Under the pieces are notes generated by a model that searched no databases, was not told the DNA's origin, and worked only from the letters and a program-made list of their open reading frames with translations. Below are positions 32,049-35,622 of a DNA stretch of 35,622 nucleotides, in pieces (within the stretch, counting starts at the first letter, position 1; each line of letters begins with the position of its first letter). This stretch comes from Phycisphaerales bacterium UBA3190. Its GTDB lineage: Bacteria; Planctomycetota; Phycisphaerae; Phycisphaerales; UBA1924. The DNA is taken from contig DEXG01000039.1 of NCBI GenBank assembly GCA_002364005.1, positions 2,627 to 38,248 on the forward strand. Direction: 5' to 3'. Position numbers and translations under genes: made by a program.

Positions 32049-32390
32049 ATGGCAAAGAGCAAGACCAAAGCCGAGATCCAGGCAGAACTCGATGAGGCCG
32101 AGCAGCGAGCTGAGGCCGCTGAAAAGGAAGCCGCTGAGGCCAAGGCCAAGGCCGAAGCCGCAGAGCGTGCCGCTGCCCAGCAGCAGTCGGCGGGCAATGC
32201 GAAAACGCCCGCGCCCAGCGCCGACGGCCGCACGAAGTTCGTGTCGCGATTCAAGCGATACCGGGTGCCCGGCGCTCAGTTCGATAACTTCCGATTCAGC
32301 ACCGACGACCCGGAGCTGATCAAGAAGCTCCAGGCCCACTCGGCCTACGGCAACGAGTTCCGCATTGAGGCGGCCGCCACCGTCGACTGA
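32049..32390 (+). CDS. Small head-associated protein with coiled coil
   Basis: A 113-aa protein. The first 50 residues are a nearly pure Ala/Glu/Lys coiled coil, then a short disordered linker, then a compact C-terminal unit (about 62-108, KFVSRFKRYRVPGAQFDNFRFSTDD) which looks like a beta-type domain. Such proteins just after the capsid gene often decorate or extend from the head (head fibre or capsid-associated). AGGA lies 10 bases before ATG 32049. A GCCCCT/AGGGGC hairpin follows. Confidence 0.6.
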   Translation: MAKSKTKAEIQAELDEAEQRAEAAEKEAAEAKAKAEAAERAAAQQQSAGNAKTPAPSADGRTKFVSRFKRYRVPGAQFDNFRFSTDDPELIKKLQAHSAYGNEFRIEAAATVD

Positions 32391-32473
32391 TTCAGACCAC
32401 CAACCCACCCGCCCCTGAGAGGGGGCTGGTGATATTGACTGGAAGCCATAAGCGAAGAAAAGGATCGAGACCA

Positions 32474-32653
32474 ATGAGCCAACCAGCATTCAAACTCATC
32501 CTGTTCACCTATGGCGAGCCAGAGTTCCAACAGGACTTTTGGCAGCGGGCGATCGTTGACACCGGGCTTGCACCGTACAGCGAGCATGGCGCGCAGATCA
32601 ACGCGATCCATGCAGCGCCTGACAAGGGGAATCGCCTAAATGCCCAAGACTGA
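32474..32653 (+). CDS. Small hypothetical protein
   Basis: A 59-aa protein (begins MSQPAFKLILFTYGEPEF). It has one beta-strand-like segment and no recognised domain. ATG 32474 is preceded by AGGATCGAG; a frame extension upstream is less likely. It overlaps the next gene by 14 bases, supporting real translation. Function unknown; possibly a connector or chaperone for the next protein. Confidence 0.45.
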   Translation: MSQPAFKLILFTYGEPEFQQDFWQRAIVDTGLAPYSEHGAQINAIHAAPDKGNRLNAQD

Positions 32654-34010
32654 TCCCACACCAGGCAGCCCGATCATTACTCTCTGGGGCGTTCCCCCAA
32701 AGGAGCACGCTCTCGCTACGCACCCGATGGTTCGATGGTTGTGTCGCTCATTTGAGGGAAGCGATCAAACCCATGTGCTGCCACATAACCCGACGGCGAT
32801 CCCTCGACCAGAGACAGCAGACCAAGAGATCATCGACGCGTACCGGATCGGCCATCGCATCATGGAGCACGCCCGCGATCAGGTGGCGCTTGGTGCCTCG
32901 ATGTCGTCGCTCTCCATGTTCGTTCAGAATCTCGGCTACGGAAAGACCACCAAGACGGCGGGCACCCCCCTGCTCTGCAAAGCGCCAGACGACCAGCTCG
33001 CCTCGGGAACGAACCCTGAATCGTGCGTGTTCGCAGCGAAGGCGATCAGCGGCCCGCTCACAGCAGAGCCGTCGCTTATCTCGATCCGAGAAATGGCGAC
33101 GCTTGTACGAGACCGGATCAAAGCTGAGCTTCAAGGGCAAGGGCTGGAATGCTTCGGCTTCTACGATGACGACTGCGAAGACCTGCATTTTCCGTGGGAT
33201 TGGTGTAGCAAAGCGGGTAACTGGGGCGTTCAGGTTGCGGATGCCCGGGCATCGAGCGAAGTCTTGATTCGCTCTGAACATGCTATTGCCGGGGGGGGCG
33301 ATCTCACACTATCCGGTTTCATCGCTGCCGAGCAAGCACGCAACCCGAACTTCAACCCAGATCCCAATGTTGACTGGAGATCGGGATCCAACCTATCGAG
33401 CGGGAGTACGGCGGGTTTGATTCGACTGCGATGGGAAGCGGCAAACTCACAGCACGCTTACGCGATACCAGATGTTTTCCTGGCCGATGCGTTCTTTGAG
33501 AACATGATCTGCTCTAACTACGACATGATTGCAGCTGACAACCCGGACTACCCGAGCTTTCTATCTAGCTCTGGCGGCGCAGAAACCGATTTCAACTCGG
33601 AATACTTGGGGCACGGCGCACACTCGCCGGTGTTCTACCCGATCAACAACACCGATGGATCAGTGAACACCGGGTTCGATCGGTTCGCTGGGCCAGGGTA
33701 CGGGTTCGATCCGGGCAAGGCGTATTCGTTCAAGGCATACGCATGCTCACTCAAACGCAAGATGTACGCGATAACGCGCGGCAGCGCCGGTGATCTCCCG
33801 ATTAATCCGTGGGTTCGGGGCATCGACAATTTCGTTGATGGGCGTACGCCGAGCATGACTATCAGGGATCTAGTCTCAGCTGTGCGGATACTTCGCACTT
33901 ACCCAACAGTCAAAAACATCATCCTTTGGTTCAATGACAACACCGGCGTAGGTCATCAACCCAACTGGGATGCGATGCATGCCGCGATCTCGGAGATATA
34001 CCCGCTATGA
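32640..34010 (+). CDS. Large hypothetical protein, possible TIM-barrel hydrolase
   Basis: A 456-aa protein that I do not recognise. Repeated strand-helix units with aspartate-rich strand ends (GLECFGFYDDDCEDLHFPWDW, KNIILWFNDN) and the INPWVRG motif recall glycoside-hydrolase-like (beta/alpha) barrels, but the family cannot be named. No signal peptide. It may be a virion-borne polysaccharide-degrading or receptor-recognition protein, since it precedes an adhesin-like gene and overlaps it by 4 bases (ATGA). Its codon use is visibly more AT-rich and less biased than the head genes, suggesting exchange by transfer. Confidence 0.5.
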   Translation: MPKTDPTPGSPIITLWGVPPKEHALATHPMVRWLCRSFEGSDQTHVLPHNPTAIPRPETADQEIIDAYRIGHRIMEHARDQVALGASMSSLSMFVQNLGYGKTTKTAGTPLLCKAPDDQLASGTNPESCVFAAKAISGPLTAEPSLISIREMATLVRDRIKAELQGQGLECFGFYDDDCEDLHFPWDWCSKAGNWGVQVADARASSEVLIRSEHAIAGGGDLTLSGFIAAEQARNPNFNPDPNVDWRSGSNLSSGSTAGLIRLRWEAANSQHAYAIPDVFLADAFFENMICSNYDMIAADNPDYPSFLSSSGGAETDFNSEYLGHGAHSPVFYPINNTDGSVNTGFDRFAGPGYGFDPGKAYSFKAYACSLKRKMYAITRGSAGDLPINPWVRGIDNFVDGRTPSMTIRDLVSAVRILRTYPTVKNIILWFNDNTGVGHQPNWDAMHAAISEIYPL

Positions 34011-35622
34011 AAACGACGAATGCTTCATTGCCCGTTCTCGTTGACAGTTCAGCCCTTGACGCCGATCTCTGTGACGGGCTCGCTTTTGACGGCTCAACAG
34101 CATTGCGGCTTGCGGTCAACTCTGGCGGCGCTGGTATCATCGCGGGAACCAACTACCTGTACGCATCAATGGTGTTCTGGCTCGATTCCACTGTGAGCGG
34201 TGGAGTGTATCTTTTGGAACTTGGGCGCACGACCGGATTTGCTATTGGGTTCCATACCGACCCTGTAGGCAATGGCAATCCCGCCGTGTGTGTCGCAATC
34301 AACGACGGCAACTCTGGGAACGCATACGCCGCGAGGTTCGAGGTGGATCTGCGATCCCTGCCGAATGAACGCACCCTCCATAGTCTAGAGATCACCTATG
34401 AGAATGGCGTAGGGTTCACCTTGCTCATTGATGGCGCTGTAGTCTCAGCGACGGCAACGGGTGGCACGGACAACGGCATCGGCTCATCATCGCTCTCGGC
34501 GGAATCGGCGATTGGCGGCAGCGTGAATTTCAACACCCTGCGTACACGGGGGGCGCTCAACGCGTCGAGCGTGGTCGGAGGTCAAGCTGGCTGGCCCGGT
34601 GGCGACAGCGGAAGCGCTTCAGCAGGACAGATCACAGGGGGTATTGCGTACACTCGAATCGAGCTGTCGCCCGGTGTCGCGGTGCTCGATATGCCGCTCA
34701 TTAATTCAATCGTCGATCGAATCGATACTGATAACAGCCATGTGAATCATGCCACGAACGGCGCGGCACTGATCCCGACCGCGACACCGGCATACGAATC
34801 GCTGATTCGGTTCTTGCTTACTGATGAAAGCTATCTAGAGCTCGATAATCCTATAGAGGTTACCGCTGAGCTAGATGCCGCATCTCCGACGACGACCATC
34901 ATACTTTGGAATCCCTCGTCTTCGAACTTCTCATGCTCAAATATCACGCCCAGCGAATCGGGCGTTTCGAGCGTGAAGAACTACAAATACTTGAGTTCTG
35001 ATATCCCGGTTGCGAACTTCTCGTCTCTCACCATTCCCGCCGGCGGTTATATCGAGGCAGTGATCGAGCATGACAACTCGGTCGAGGGCGACAATCAGGT
35101 CGGCGCTGTGAGCTTCGCAAGCGATGACCAAGACCTTGAAGCAGTTTTTTCGGTTTCGGTGTCGACCGCCCCTTCCATCATCAGCGTCGACGAAGCAGTC
35201 AGCGGTGGCACCATCGACCTGGGCAGTGTCGTGCTTGGCACGGCGACCAGCCAGTCGTTCACGATCAACAACGACGCCGACGCCCCAGCTGGCGACCTTG
35301 AGCTGGGCACGCTCTCGATCTCAGGTGATGGCACCATCGGCACCGACCCCAGTGGGCAGGATATCGCAGCTGGCGAATCGGCCACTGCCACCGTTGTCAT
35401 GGACACGAGCAGCGCCGGGTCCAAGAGCGCAACGCTCACCATCCCCAGCAACGATCCCGACACGCCCAGCTACACCGTGACCGTCGAGGTGAGCGTCACC
35501 CTGCCCGTGGCCGACATCAGTGTTGACGAAGCGGTCAGCGGCGGCACCATCGACCTGGGCAGTGTCGTGCTTGGCACGGCGACCAGCCAGTCGTTCACGA
35601 TCAACAACGACGCCGACGCCCC
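34007..35622 (+). CDS. Adhesin-like virion protein with LamG-like and Ig-like repeats (partial)
   Basis: An open frame of 538 codons that continues past the window. Residues 1 to about 230 read as a beta-sandwich of the LamG/concanavalin type (GLAFDGSTALRLAV, LYASMVFWLDS, LEITYENGVGFTLLIDG). A second beta region follows (about 230-390). From about 392 begin 112-aa domains of the choice-of-anchor-D/HYDIN-like type (SVDEAVSGGTIDLGSVVLG, then SQSFTINNDAD), nearly identical between copies. It lies after the head genes and would be a receptor- or surface-binding fibre. Start ATG overlaps the previous stop. Confidence 0.7.
   Translation, partial: MKTTNASLPVLVDSSALDADLCDGLAFDGSTALRLAVNSGGAGIIAGTNYLYASMVFWLDSTVSGGVYLLELGRTTGFAIGFHTDPVGNGNPAVCVAINDGNSGNAYAARFEVDLRSLPNERTLHSLEITYENGVGFTLLIDGAVVSATATGGTDNGIGSSSLSAESAIGGSVNFNTLRTRGALNASSVVGGQAGWPGGDSGSASAGQITGGIAYTRIELSPGVAVLDMPLINSIVDRIDTDNSHVNHATNGAALIPTATPAYESLIRFLLTDESYLELDNPIEVTAELDAASPTTTIILWNPSSSNFSCSNITPSESGVSSVKNYKYLSSDIPVANFSSLTIPAGGYIEAVIEHDNSVEGDNQVGAVSFASDDQDLEAVFSVSVSTAPSIISVDEAVSGGTIDLGSVVLGTATSQSFTINNDADAPAGDLELGTLSISGDGTIGTDPSGQDIAAGESATATVVMDTSSAGSKSATLTIPSNDPDTPSYTVTVEVSVTLPVADISVDEAVSGGTIDLGSVVLGTATSQSFTINNDADA
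35180..35622 (+). repeat. 336-base tandem repeat in the adhesin-like gene
   Basis: Unit 1 is 35180-35515; unit 2 starts at 35516 and is cut by the window edge. Over the 107 bases available, only four differ, all in third codon positions with no amino-acid change, and the last 80 bases are identical. The period of 336 bases equals 112 residues, one Ig-like domain. Confidence 0.9.

Larger units (their letters stand above)
12597..35622. mobile_element. Mu-like transposable prophage (left ~23 kb, right end outside window)
   Basis: The element contains a MuA-type transposase, MuB-type ATPase and repressor, the Mu-order packaging genes gp27-gp28-gp29-gp30, and head genes. The left boundary is proposed at TGTATTG (12597), which matches the first seven bases of the Mu left end as I remember it and is followed by two direct repeats. 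The preceding five bases, ATCGT, would be the target duplication. The right end is not in the window, so the boundary cannot be proved here. The genome reads outward from a central control region near 21.4-22.0 kb: early genes leftward, late genes rightward. Confidence 0.8.

Noticed and set aside
1..35622. CRISPR array, rRNA, integrase or insertion sequence
   Set aside because: No regularly spaced repeats, rRNA-like stretches, tyrosine/serine recombinase or IS transposase were found; the only transposase is the MuA type.

Overview
The window is GC-rich bacterial DNA in two parts: ordinary chromosome (1 to about 12,596) and the left 23 kb of a Mu-like transposable prophage (about 12,597 to the right edge), which continues beyond the window. 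A planctomycete of the class Phycisphaerae is the likely host. The reasons are the PEP-CTERM-type secreted protein with its DUF4114-like motif and SPGSMALLGAGGL..RRRR tail, the dispersed GC-rich palindromic repeats, and the planctomycete look of several hypothetical proteins. This is an inference from protein style, not a database match.

Host part. In order: a dicarboxylate/amino-acid symporter (minus); a small PEP-CTERM-type secreted protein; an ABC exporter translationally coupled to an XPD/DinG-type helicase that lacks one Fe-S cysteine; a 382-base gap filled with hairpins and a 40-base inverted repeat; a membrane-embedded P-loop ATPase (minus); AMP nucleosidase (minus); tRNA-Gln(CTG) with its own terminator (minus); a DUF885 zinc-peptidase-like secreted protein; and two small proteins of unknown function. 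Several host genes have a -10 box placed so that transcription would begin at the start codon (leaderless mRNA).

Prophage, leftward arm (21,856 to 12,733, minus strand). A small XRE repressor and a second XRE regulator sit at the centre. A tightly overlapping operon then runs toward the left end: a 135-aa protein, MuA-type DDE transposase, MuB-type AAA ATPase, a GemA-like candidate, a hypothetical, a minimal protein-kinase-like protein, a DNA adenine methyltransferase, two tandem DnaA-domain-IV-like proteins, a tiny membrane peptide, a MazG-like pyrophosphohydrolase and another small membrane protein. Nearly all junctions are 1-4 base stop/start overlaps. Just past the last gene are two 16-base direct repeats and a TGTATTG terminus resembling the Mu left end.

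Prophage, rightward arm (21,970 to the right edge, plus strand). A possible ribbon-helix-helix regulator and a membrane protein come first, then a consensus-like promoter with a structured leader, small membrane/lipoprotein genes (possibly lysis), and the Mu-type packaging and head module (DUF2730-like, gp27, gp28 terminase, gp29 portal, minor head protein, scaffold). The major capsid protein, however, looks like the SU10/DUF5309 type. After the head genes come a compositionally different 456-aa protein and a long adhesin-like protein with a LamG-like front and 112-aa Ig-like repeats, which runs off the edge.

The phage is therefore laid out centre-out: the early/transposition block reads toward the left end and the late block toward the right end, with the immunity region between them. 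In Mu itself, early and late genes point the same way. The early operon carries an unusual accessory set (kinase-like protein, methylase, MazG, twin DnaA-IV proteins) that could act on the host or its defences; this is the most novel part of the window.
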